From NCBI GenBank assembly GCA_937995985.1, contig CALKIR010000049.1:1-61232 (forward strand): DNA of 61,232 nucleotides, written 5' to 3'. Below the pieces are notes generated by a model, which saw only the letters and a program-made list of their open reading frames with translations, searched no databases and was not told where the DNA came from. Made by a program: the position numbers and the translations under genes. The stretch is from an uncultured Alcaligenaceae bacterium (lineage in GTDB: Bacteria; Pseudomonadota; Gammaproteobacteria; Burkholderiales; Burkholderiaceae_B). This document shows positions 36,321 to 43,726 of this stretch, piece by piece. Every line of letters starts with the position of its first letter. The stretch's first letter is position 1.

Positions 36321-36782
36321 TTAAACGTTCTCAGTATCTTCCTCGTCCTGCTCTTCGGACTCATCGTGCTCATCAGCAGACTCATCGTACTCCTCATCGT
36401 TCTCTTGCTCAGAGTCGGATTCAGAGTCACTCTCAGCACTGCTGCGACGCCCTTCTTCACGCTCAACAGACTTCATCATAATAGAAGGACCCTCAGGGGC
36501 TTCTTTGGTCTGAATGATGAGATTGCGCAAAATAGCATCGTTGTAGCGGAATGCATGCTCGAGCTCTTCGAGCGTTTCCTTATTGATTTCCACATTCATG
36601 CACACATAATGTGCCTTAACGAGCTTTTGAATAGGATAGGCCAACTGCCTGCGGCCCCAGTCCTCAACACGGTGAACCTTACCACCACCGGCGGTAACAG
36701 TCGCCTCGTATCGTTCGATCATTGCGTTTACTTGCTCGCTCTGATCGGGGTGTACGATAAACACCACTTCGTAATGACGCAT
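36321..36782 (-). CDS. rpsF: 30S ribosomal protein S6 with long acidic tail
   Basis: 153 residues from ATG 36782, which has AAAAGGAG eight bases upstream; the longer reading from 36842 has no support. The core MRHYEVVFIVHPDQSEQV, the DWGRRQLAYPI motif and HYVCMNVE are S6. After about residue 100 the protein continues with an Asp/Glu/Ser tail of roughly 45 residues ending in TENV. In E. coli the S6 C-terminus is glutamylated by RimK; here acidic residues are encoded directly. S6 with S18 can bind its own leader RNA in other bacteria. Confidence 0.97.
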   Translation of the reverse strand: MRHYEVVFIVHPDQSEQVNAMIERYEATVTAGGGKVHRVEDWGRRQLAYPIQKLVKAHYVCMNVEINKETLEELEHAFRYNDAILRNLIIQTKEAPEGPSIMMKSVEREEGRRSSAESDSESDSEQENDEEYDESADEHDESEEQDEEDTENV

Positions 36783-36876
36783 AAAAATACTCCTTTTATG
36801 GATATTAGGCCCTATGCCCAATAGCCCGTCTTGCCTACGCATATGTCATGCCACGCAAAATCGGGCAAAAGATAAG
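36783..36876 (-). promoter_or_regulatory. rpsF 5' leader, candidate S6:S18 autoregulatory RNA
   Basis: The about 94-base leader between the predicted start of transcription and the rpsF ATG holds GCCCG, a GCAT/ATGC stem, then CGGGC and two further GGGC copies (GGGCTATTGGGCATAGGGCC). GCCCG can pair with CGGGC, and the later GGGC copies allow competing pairings. S6:S18-binding leaders with a CCG motif are known upstream of rpsF in many bacteria. I see CCG within GCCCG, but I have not shown that the fold matches that motif. Confidence 0.4.
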
Positions 36877-36882
36877 CTAAAA

Positions 36883-36911
36883 ATTATAGCGTCTTTATAG
36901 CTATCTAACAA
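36883..36911 (-). promoter_or_regulatory. rpsF operon promoter (sigma-70 type)
   Basis: On the minus strand TTGTTA (36906-36911) is followed by 17 bases and a perfect TATAAT (36883-36888). Transcription would start near 36876 and read rpsF-priB-rpsR-rplI. The promoter lies just past the folE2 stop. Confidence 0.8.
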
Positions 36912-36935
36912 GACCTAAACAGAAATTTATTGTGC

Positions 36936-37766
36936 TTATGAGGATTCTGCTTGAGATACCACAACAGCATAAGCCGAGTGGTTATGAATGGACTCAAAAT
37001 TTTCAGCCTCGATACGATACGCTTGTACGCCTTGAACCCCATTGAGATACACTGCCACATCGCGCACCAAATCCTCAACAAACTTGGGATTTTCATAAGC
37101 ATGCTCAGTTACATACTTTTCATCTGTGCGTTTAAGCAGTCCCCATAACTGACATGATCCCTGCGCCTCAATACCGCTAATTAATTCGGTGAGATTAAAT
37201 GTCGCTAGCGATTCGGGATCAAGGTGCATATCCACGATGACATGAGAGCGCTGATTATGTGCACCGTATTGTGATATCTCCTTGGAACAAGGGCACAAAC
37301 TGGTTACGGGCACAGTCACCTGAACAGTCAATGCCTCAATGGGTTGAGCCTGCTCCGCGTTGGCCTGCACGATCCACCGCACACGATAATCCAGCAAACT
37401 GTTGACTTTAGAAATGGGCGCTACTTTATTGATAAAAATAGGAAACTCAGCTTGGATCTCACCCTGACGGGCATCAAGCAACTCAAGCATGTGTACAGCC
37501 ATTTGACAATAAGCTGCTAGATCAACGGGACGGTGTCGGTGCTCCTCTAATAATGCGATAAAGCGCGACATGTGCGTCCCTTTTTCCTCTGCGGGTAATG
37601 CGACGGTAAGCTCCCAATCAGCCACTGTTGGCTGAGCCTGCCCATCAATTTGAATAGTAAAAGGATAGCGAACCCGTCGTACGCCCACCTTTTGAATGGT
37701 AATTTGACGTGTGTCGCCACGGCTTTGAACATCGGGCATTGTTTCCCGAGTGGTAGATACTGTCAT
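36936..37766 (-). CDS. folE2: GTP cyclohydrolase FolE2 (type IB)
   Basis: Makes 7,8-dihydroneopterin triphosphate from GTP, the entry step of folate (and queuosine) synthesis. Type IB enzymes are unrelated in sequence to FolE and use several metals, which lets cells make folate under zinc limitation. 276 residues. The diagnostic region is VPVTSLCPCSKEISQYGAHNQRS, containing the active-site cysteine, and KYVTEHAYENPKFVEDLVRD. ATG 37766 follows dxs by 56 bases. The leader has GTTTAAAC, an 8-base palindrome, but I cannot call a Zur site. Confidence 0.95.
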   Translation of the reverse strand: MTVSTTRETMPDVQSRGDTRQITIQKVGVRRVRYPFTIQIDGQAQPTVADWELTVALPAEEKGTHMSRFIALLEEHRHRPVDLAAYCQMAVHMLELLDARQGEIQAEFPIFINKVAPISKVNSLLDYRVRWIVQANAEQAQPIEALTVQVTVPVTSLCPCSKEISQYGAHNQRSHVIVDMHLDPESLATFNLTELISGIEAQGSCQLWGLLKRTDEKYVTEHAYENPKFVEDLVRDVAVYLNGVQGVQAYRIEAENFESIHNHSAYAVVVSQAESS

Positions 37767-37822
37767 GTTTGAAAACCAATTAGGCTAGAAAGAATAGTTT
37801 AAACTTCTATTATCCAGTATTT

Positions 37823-39697
37823 TTACTGTGTCTGCACCTTTGTCGCCAAAAACTCCTTAATCGAGCGCTCAATTCCTGCACTATCTAGCCCTAGCAAGGC
37901 GTGTAACTGCTTTTGCTCACCGTGGTCAATAAATACATCAGGATAGGCGAGCAATAAAGTAGGAAGTGTTTTGCGTAATGCACTGAGCTCCTCGAGCACG
38001 GCGGCACCTGCCCCCCCCATACGGGCCCCATCCTCAATAGTCACAATGGCCTGATGTGTATTAGCTACTTGTTCAATTAGCTCTACATCGATCGGTTTGA
38101 CAAAACGCATATCAACAACCGTTGCATCTATACGCTCTGCAACTTTAAGCGCTTCATGTAATAGCGTGCCAAAACACAAAATCGCTACAGTATGCCCTTC
38201 TCGACGCACCACCGCCTTACCTATTGGCACCGTATCAAAGCCCGCCGTTACCAATGCCCCTACTCCTGATCCACGAGGGTAGCGCACCGATGCAGGGCCT
38301 ACATATTCGTAACAAGTATTAAGCAACAGTCGTGTTTCATTTTCATCCGAAGGAGTACTGACCACCATATTAGGAATACAGCGCAAGAAAGAAATATCAT
38401 AATTTCCTGCATGTGTGGCACCATCTGCCCCGACCAAACCGGCCCGATCGAGCGCAAAGGTAACATCTAAGTTTTGTAATGCCACATCATGAATTAACTG
38501 ATCATAGGCCCGTTGCAAAAAGGTAGAGTAAATAGCAACCACAGGCTTTTTTTCTTCGCATGCTAAACCAGCGGCAAAAGTAACGGCATGCTGCTCAGCA
38601 ATGCCCACATCAAAATAACGGCTTGGAAAACGCTGCTCAAACTCTACTAAACCACTACCTTCGCGCATAGCCGGTGTAATTGCATGCAAACGACTGTCTT
38701 GGCTGGCCCGATCGCATACCCACTGGCCGAACACCTGGGTAAAGCTAAGTTTCTTTTTGGGCTGAGGCTTAGCTGGCTGAATACCAACCTTGGGGTCAAA
38801 ACTACCTGGCCCATGATACAGCACGGGATCAGCCTCAGCGAGTTTATACCCCTGACCTTTTTTGGTTACCACATGCAAAAACTGCAGCCCACCACGCTCT
38901 CGCAAGTTTTCCAATGTTGGGATTAAGCTATTTAAATCATGCCCATCAATGGGCCCAACATAATTAAAACCAAACTCTTCGAATAAGGTGGCTGGAGCCA
39001 ATACCCCTTTGGCATGCCCTTCAAATCGACGGGCAAGCTCTAAAACAGGCGGCACATGCTGTAAAAATGCCCGCCCTACATCTTTAGCGGCAGCATAAAA
39101 ACGCCCGGATAATAAACGCGCCAAATAATGATTCAAGGCACCCACTGGAGGCGAAATAGACATATCATTGTCATTCAGGATCACAAGTAAGTTAATCCCT
39201 GGAATCACCCCAGCATTATTTAATGCCTCAAACACCATCCCGGCAGTCATTGCCCCATCGCCAATCACCGCAATATGCTGGCGATCAATCCCAGCATTAC
39301 GTGCTGCTACCGCCATCCCGAGAGCAGCAGAAATAGAGGTCGATGAATGAGCCGTACCAAAACTGTCGAACTCTGATTCGCTGCGTTTGGGAAATCCCGA
39401 AATGCCCCCATATTGTCTCAATCCTGCCATATGCTCACGACGACCGGTGAGTATCTTGTGCGGGTAAGACTGATGGCCTACATCCCAAATTAAGCGGTCA
39501 TAGGGCGTATTAAATACATAATGGACGGCAAGGGTTAACTCAACCACTCCAAGATTAGAGGATAAATGCCCACCGGTCTTAGCCACTGATTGCAACACAA
39601 ACTCACGCAGCTCATGCGACAACGCATTCAGATCGGAACGTTTAAGGCTACGAAGATCACTAGGAGATTGAATATCTTGTAATGTAACAGATGCCAT
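37823..39697 (-). CDS. dxs: 1-deoxy-D-xylulose-5-phosphate synthase
   Basis: Thiamine-diphosphate enzyme that joins pyruvate and glyceraldehyde 3-phosphate; first step of the methylerythritol phosphate isoprenoid route and source of DXP for vitamin B6 and thiamine. 624 residues. Motifs: GGHLSSNLGVVELT with the catalytic histidine, ThDP-binding GDGAMTAGMVFEALNNAG, FVGPIDGHD-like YVGPIDGHD, and the transketolase centre GIAEQHAVTFAAGLA, then DRAGLVGADGATHAG. ATG 39697 follows ispA after a 132-base gap that may hold its own promoter (TACAAT near 39771) and two GACCGCC copies 17 bases apart. Confidence 0.98.
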   Translation of the reverse strand: MASVTLQDIQSPSDLRSLKRSDLNALSHELREFVLQSVAKTGGHLSSNLGVVELTLAVHYVFNTPYDRLIWDVGHQSYPHKILTGRREHMAGLRQYGGISGFPKRSESEFDSFGTAHSSTSISAALGMAVAARNAGIDRQHIAVIGDGAMTAGMVFEALNNAGVIPGINLLVILNDNDMSISPPVGALNHYLARLLSGRFYAAAKDVGRAFLQHVPPVLELARRFEGHAKGVLAPATLFEEFGFNYVGPIDGHDLNSLIPTLENLRERGGLQFLHVVTKKGQGYKLAEADPVLYHGPGSFDPKVGIQPAKPQPKKKLSFTQVFGQWVCDRASQDSRLHAITPAMREGSGLVEFEQRFPSRYFDVGIAEQHAVTFAAGLACEEKKPVVAIYSTFLQRAYDQLIHDVALQNLDVTFALDRAGLVGADGATHAGNYDISFLRCIPNMVVSTPSDENETRLLLNTCYEYVGPASVRYPRGSGVGALVTAGFDTVPIGKAVVRREGHTVAILCFGTLLHEALKVAERIDATVVDMRFVKPIDVELIEQVANTHQAIVTIEDGARMGGAGAAVLEELSALRKTLPTLLLAYPDVFIDHGEQKQLHALLGLDSAGIERSIKEFLATKVQTQ

Positions 39698-39829
39698 AGA
39701 TAACCCTGGGCGCTGACTAAAAAAGACCGCCCTGATTAAAGGACCGCCAAAACCTAAGTTGAACGAATTATTGTAGAGCTTTTCTGCACACAGGTGTAGT
39801 CTGATGCATGTGCTTGCTCGTTATCCACT

Positions 39830-40744
39830 TTAATGATCGCGTGCAGCAATAAAATGCGCCAACAACGCCAAGGTGTGACGCCCCTCGCCAATTGGCAACA
39901 AAGCAGCCTGTGCCTGCTCTACAAGCTGGTGCAAAAATTCCTGTGCAGCCTCTAGCCCCATCAAACTCACATAAGTAGGCTTGTTATCGGCCTCATCTTT
40001 ACCTGCTGTTTTACCTAATGTATCGGTATCTGCCGTTACATCTAAGATGTCATCAGCCACTTGAAAAGCCAACCCTATCGCATCAGCATAGGCCTGCAAA
40101 TGATCGCGCACTTTGGAGCTCGCCCCTGCCACAATGCCACCAAGTAACACGCTGGCCTTTAATAAGGCCCCCGTTTTCATTTCGTGCATGATGCGCAACT
40201 CCTCAAGACTGAGCTGTTGCCCAACATGGGCACAGTCAATAGCTTGCCCTCCAACCATACCCAAACTGCCCACCGCTCGCGCAAGCTCTGCTATCGCCTG
40301 CACTATCAAAGCAGGAGCAATAGGCATCATAGCTAAGGATTCAAATGCTAAAGGCTGCAAAGCATCCCCAACCAGCATAGCAGTTGCCTCGTCATACGCC
40401 ACATGCACGGTGGGCCGTCCGCGTCGCAATACATCATCATCCATGCACGGCATATCATCATGAACCAACGAGTAGGCATGAATCATCTCAACCGCAGCAG
40501 CGCAATGATCAATGGCTTTTTGCTGCGCAGCATTTAATGCTTTGCCTCCTGAAGCCGCCTCGCTTGCTGCATAGACCAAGGCAGCACGAATGCGCTTCCC
40601 CCCTCCTAATACAGCATAACGCATGGCATCATGTAAATGCTGCGGAACCACCTCACTAGCAGGCATTAACTCATTCAAGACCTGCTCGACCTGCGCCGCT
40701 CTTTGCTCAAGTATTTGCGTTGCGCGCATGGTTTCAGTTGTCAT
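39830..40744 (-). CDS. ispA: Farnesyl diphosphate synthase (geranyltranstransferase)
   Basis: Short-chain prenyltransferase, 304 residues. The first aspartate-rich motif is DDMPCMDDD and the second is DDILD, with GGKRIRAALVYA at the N-terminus and KTGALL before the second motif. It makes C15 diphosphate for quinone side chains, undecaprenyl phosphate and squalene (HpnD in this window). It starts four bases after the sulfurtransferase stop, so the two are co-transcribed. Confidence 0.95.
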   Translation of the reverse strand: MTTETMRATQILEQRAAQVEQVLNELMPASEVVPQHLHDAMRYAVLGGGKRIRAALVYAASEAASGGKALNAAQQKAIDHCAAAVEMIHAYSLVHDDMPCMDDDVLRRGRPTVHVAYDEATAMLVGDALQPLAFESLAMMPIAPALIVQAIAELARAVGSLGMVGGQAIDCAHVGQQLSLEELRIMHEMKTGALLKASVLLGGIVAGASSKVRDHLQAYADAIGLAFQVADDILDVTADTDTLGKTAGKDEADNKPTYVSLMGLEAAQEFLHQLVEQAQAALLPIGEGRHTLALLAHFIAARDH

Positions 40745-40748
40745 TCAA

Positions 40749-41642
40749 TCACCTCTCATTACCAACAGCGACAGCAGCTCCCTCATAGGCTACCCATTCG
40801 CTCCAAGAGCCTGCATATAAGGCAGACCCTGTCAAACCCGCCAATTCCATGGCAAATAAATTATGACAAGCCGTTATCCCTGAGCCGCATTGATGAACGA
40901 CCTCTGTAGGACTAAACCCTGCAATTAAGGCCATCCACTCACTTTTTAATTGCTCTGCACTTTTAAAACGACCATCTGGACGCAAATTTTGGCTAGTAGG
41001 CCTATTTAAAGCGCCGGGGATGTGGCCCGCGATCGGGTCTAAAGGCTCGACCTCACCGCGATAACGCTCCGCGGCACGCGCATCAATGATACACAATCTT
41101 GGCGCATTCAGCTGAGCTAAAATAGTCTCGCGTTGGCACAAGGGCATATTCCCCTGATCAGCATCCTCAGCAATTTGAGTTGTTAAGCCTAATTGTTGCG
41201 CCAGCCGACTCACCCGCTGAACATCTACTGGCTGCGTATCTATAGGCGCCTGAGCTGCCTGCCAAGCCTGCCAACCGCCATCTAATAACGCCACATGTGG
41301 ATACCCTGCCCATCTCAACATCCACCATAAACGCGCAGCACTCTGTCCACTGCTGTCATCATAGAGAATGATTTGCTGCTCGGGACTTAGGCCTGCCTGC
41401 TGTAATAATTGCTTAAACAATGCCAGCTGAGGCAAAGGGTGACGCCCATTAGTGCCCGTACACGCTCCGACCATGACCTGACTTTGATCAAAAAACAATG
41501 CTCCGGGTATGCGCCCTTGAGCATAAAGACGAGGCCCGCTTTGTACATCAAACAAATCATAACGGGTATCAATAAAAACTGCTGTTTTCGCTGTTAGGTG
41601 GTCTTGCGCCTGTGCGACTGAATATAAATAGGATTGACTCAT
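40749..41642 (-). CDS. sseA: 3-mercaptopyruvate sulfurtransferase-like rhodanese
   Basis: Two tandem rhodanese domains (about residues 5-140 and 165-295). The active-site loop CGSGITA near residue 250 is of the mercaptopyruvate type (CGSGxT) rather than thiosulfate type (CRKGxT). I start it at ATG 41642 (MSQSYLYSV, 297 residues); the frame is open ten codons further. Assembly with ispA and dxs downstream is a gene-order feature of the family Alcaligenaceae as I remember it, with no known pathway link. The upstream gap to the transporter gene is 73 bases. Confidence 0.9.
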   Translation of the reverse strand: MSQSYLYSVAQAQDHLTAKTAVFIDTRYDLFDVQSGPRLYAQGRIPGALFFDQSQVMVGACTGTNGRHPLPQLALFKQLLQQAGLSPEQQIILYDDSSGQSAARLWWMLRWAGYPHVALLDGGWQAWQAAQAPIDTQPVDVQRVSRLAQQLGLTTQIAEDADQGNMPLCQRETILAQLNAPRLCIIDARAAERYRGEVEPLDPIAGHIPGALNRPTSQNLRPDGRFKSAEQLKSEWMALIAGFSPTEVVHQCGSGITACHNLFAMELAGLTGSALYAGSWSEWVAYEGAAVAVGNER

Positions 41643-41715
41643 TAGAGCCTCAACATAAGTATTTTGAATCATTCAAAAACCAACAGGGATGAATTGCTCT
41701 GGGCACAATGTCCCT

Positions 41716-42624
41716 TCAACCGGCCCCTTGATCGCTATTTTGCACCTTGGGCTTCATGGTGCTTTCACCACGCAACACCTTGTTTTCTGTATAGGTACGC
41801 CATGCAGAAAGCAAGCCAGAAAGAATAATTAAGGCCATCCCTAACCAAGCCAACCAATCAGGCCAATCGCCCCACACCACAATGCCTATCAACGTGGCAA
41901 AAATGATTGTACTGTACTGCAAGGCTGCGGTTAATAAGGTCGAACCATAACCAAACGCTCGGGTCAACGCCAATTGCCCAAAGAGTCCTGAAACCCCTAC
42001 TACAGCCAAGGCACTATAAGCACGCCAATCTAAGGCAGGCCAACCTATTCCCCCCATCACCACCAAACTGGTCAAACAAACAAAACTGGAAAAAATAAAT
42101 ACGGTACGCCATTCTGGCTCGCCTACCTGGCCAAGCTGACGGATTTGCATCATTGCAACAGCGGAAAAGCAGCCAGAAATAATTCCCAATAACCCAGGAA
42201 ACCACTGATCATCACCAATACTTGGGCGTAAAATCACTAACACCCCTATAAAACCAGCTAAAACAGCAAGCACGCGTAGCGGGTCACTTTGCGTTCCCCC
42301 AAAAAAAAGCATCCAAATGCCAATAAAAAGGGGGGCGGTATAGGTTAAACTGACCGCTGTTGGCAAAGGAAGCATTGACATCGCGAAAAAACTCAGCCAC
42401 ATTGCTGAGATTCCAAACAAATTGCGACGAATATGCAAGCCCCAACTCAATGGAACCAAACTTAGTTTTTTCAGTCTAGTCCATAAAAACAGGATCACAA
42501 CGGAGGGCAAGCCACGGAAAAATATTATTTGCGCTAAATTAGCATCGAAATCGGCAGAAAATTTCACACTGGCCCCCATGAGCGCAAACATGGCACAGGC
42601 AACCAGCATCCATAGAGACTGCAT
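41716..42624 (-). CDS. EamA/DMT-family transporter
   Basis: Drug/metabolite transporter family inner-membrane protein with ten predicted helices in two EamA halves. I place the start at ATG 42624 (MQSLWMLVACAMFALMG, 302 residues); 27 further codons are open upstream but begin outside a plausible translation site. Motifs such as RGLPSVVILFLW and SLTYTAPLFIGIWMLFFGG are typical. Substrate unknown; relatives include S-adenosylmethionine and amino acid exporters. It is divergent from htpX and heads the run leading to sseA-ispA. Confidence 0.88.
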   Translation of the reverse strand: MQSLWMLVACAMFALMGASVKFSADFDANLAQIIFFRGLPSVVILFLWTRLKKLSLVPLSWGLHIRRNLFGISAMWLSFFAMSMLPLPTAVSLTYTAPLFIGIWMLFFGGTQSDPLRVLAVLAGFIGVLVILRPSIGDDQWFPGLLGIISGCFSAVAMMQIRQLGQVGEPEWRTVFIFSSFVCLTSLVVMGGIGWPALDWRAYSALAVVGVSGLFGQLALTRAFGYGSTLLTAALQYSTIIFATLIGIVVWGDWPDWLAWLGMALIILSGLLSAWRTYTENKVLRGESTMKPKVQNSDQGAG

Positions 42625-42744
42625 GCAGCAAAACCCAGTTATATTAAGTGGCAGCAAAGTTAAATAATATACTCTGCATGAAAATGAATACCAGTGTTTA
42701 AGCAAGTTAAACTATCATCAACTGGACACTTCAACCATTACAGA

Positions 42745-42754
42745 GCAACGTTGC
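42745..42754. promoter_or_regulatory. 10-base palindrome before htpX
   Basis: GCAACGTTGC is a perfect palindrome immediately upstream of the GAAGGA ribosome binding site of htpX. It could be an operator or a small mRNA hairpin. The rest of the 146-base divergent region holds no firm promoter call; TATCAT near 42711 is only a weak -10. Confidence 0.3.
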
Positions 42755-42770
42755 AATTGAAGGACACGTT

Positions 42771-43652
42771 ATGCAAAGAATTTTGTTGTTTCTAGCGACC
42801 AACTTGGCGGTCGTAGTTGTATTAAGTATTTTTATGAATATTTTTGGTGTGGGGCGTTATTTAACCGCCAATGGTATCGACCCCACCCAGCTGCTCATTT
42901 TTTCAGCTATTGTCGGGTTTACGGGCTCAATTATTTCATTGCTGATGAGCAAAAGAATGGCATTAATGAGTACTGGCGCCTATGTGATTGATCCGCAGGC
43001 CCCACGCAATGCTCGCGAAGCATGGCTGGTAGATACCGTGCATCAACTCGCTGATCGAGCAGGCATTGGACGTCCCCAAGTCGCCATCTATGACGGCGCA
43101 CCCAATGCGTTCGCTACCGGCGCCTTTAAAAACGACGCCCTAGTCGCGGTATCGACAGGCTTGCTACAAAGCATGAATGAAGAAGAAATTGCTGCTGTAT
43201 TGGGGCATGAGGTCGCTCACATTGCCAACGGCGACATGGTCACCCTGACCCTCATACAGGGAGTGGTGAACACCTTTGTTATTTTCTTAGCTCGGGTAGT
43301 GGGCTTTTTTATCGATCGGCTCATGGCTCGTAATGACCGTGATGGTGTAGGCTTTGGGTACTATATCACTGTAATTATTTGTGAAATTGTCTTTGGAGTA
43401 TTGGCCTCAATTATTGTTGCCTGGTTTTCACGCCAAAGAGAGTACCGCGCTGATGCCGGCTCTGCTGAGTTACTCGGCTCCACACAACCCATGATCCGCG
43501 CATTAGCCCGCTTGGGTAATGTAGAGCCTGGTGAGCTGCCTAAAAATATCGAGGCGGCGGGCATTTCTGGAGGACCAAGCATGGCTGCACTCTTTGCTAC
43601 CCATCCCCCTATAGAAGCACGTATCCAAGCCCTGCAGCAAATGCGTCCTTAA
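42771..43652 (+). CDS. htpX: Heat-shock membrane protease HtpX
   Basis: Zinc metalloprotease of the inner membrane that degrades misfolded membrane proteins together with FtsH. 293 residues. Two N-terminal helices (about 5-25 and 35-58), the zinc motif HEVAHI near residue 145, two further hydrophobic segments (about 160-215), and the third ligand region REYRADAGSAELLGS. The C-terminal ATHPPIEARIQAL motif is typical. ATG 42771 has GAAGGA upstream. It ends in the strong terminator at 43691. Confidence 0.97.
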   Translation: MQRILLFLATNLAVVVVLSIFMNIFGVGRYLTANGIDPTQLLIFSAIVGFTGSIISLLMSKRMALMSTGAYVIDPQAPRNAREAWLVDTVHQLADRAGIGRPQVAIYDGAPNAFATGAFKNDALVAVSTGLLQSMNEEEIAAVLGHEVAHIANGDMVTLTLIQGVVNTFVIFLARVVGFFIDRLMARNDRDGVGFGYYITVIICEIVFGVLASIIVAWFSRQREYRADAGSAELLGSTQPMIRALARLGNVEPGELPKNIEAAGISGGPSMAALFATHPPIEARIQALQQMRP

Positions 43653-43690
43653 GCATCACCTATACGCCTTTAAACACATCAGTACTGCGT

Positions 43691-43721
43691 GGCGCGGCTG
43701 CATCACAGCCGCGCCGTTTTT
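43691..43721 (+). terminator. Intrinsic terminator after htpX
   Basis: A 10-base-pair GC-rich stem (GGCGCGGCTG/CAGCCGCGCC, 5-base loop) followed by G and five T residues. It lies 38 bases after the htpX stop and just before the convergent polA end; on the minus strand it has no U tract. Confidence 0.93.
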
Positions 43722-43726
43722 ATTCA

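Noticed and set aside
37767..37822. Zur-type operator before folE2
   Set aside because: Only a short GTTTAAAC palindrome is visible, which does not match the GTTATAATATAAC-like Zur pattern well enough.
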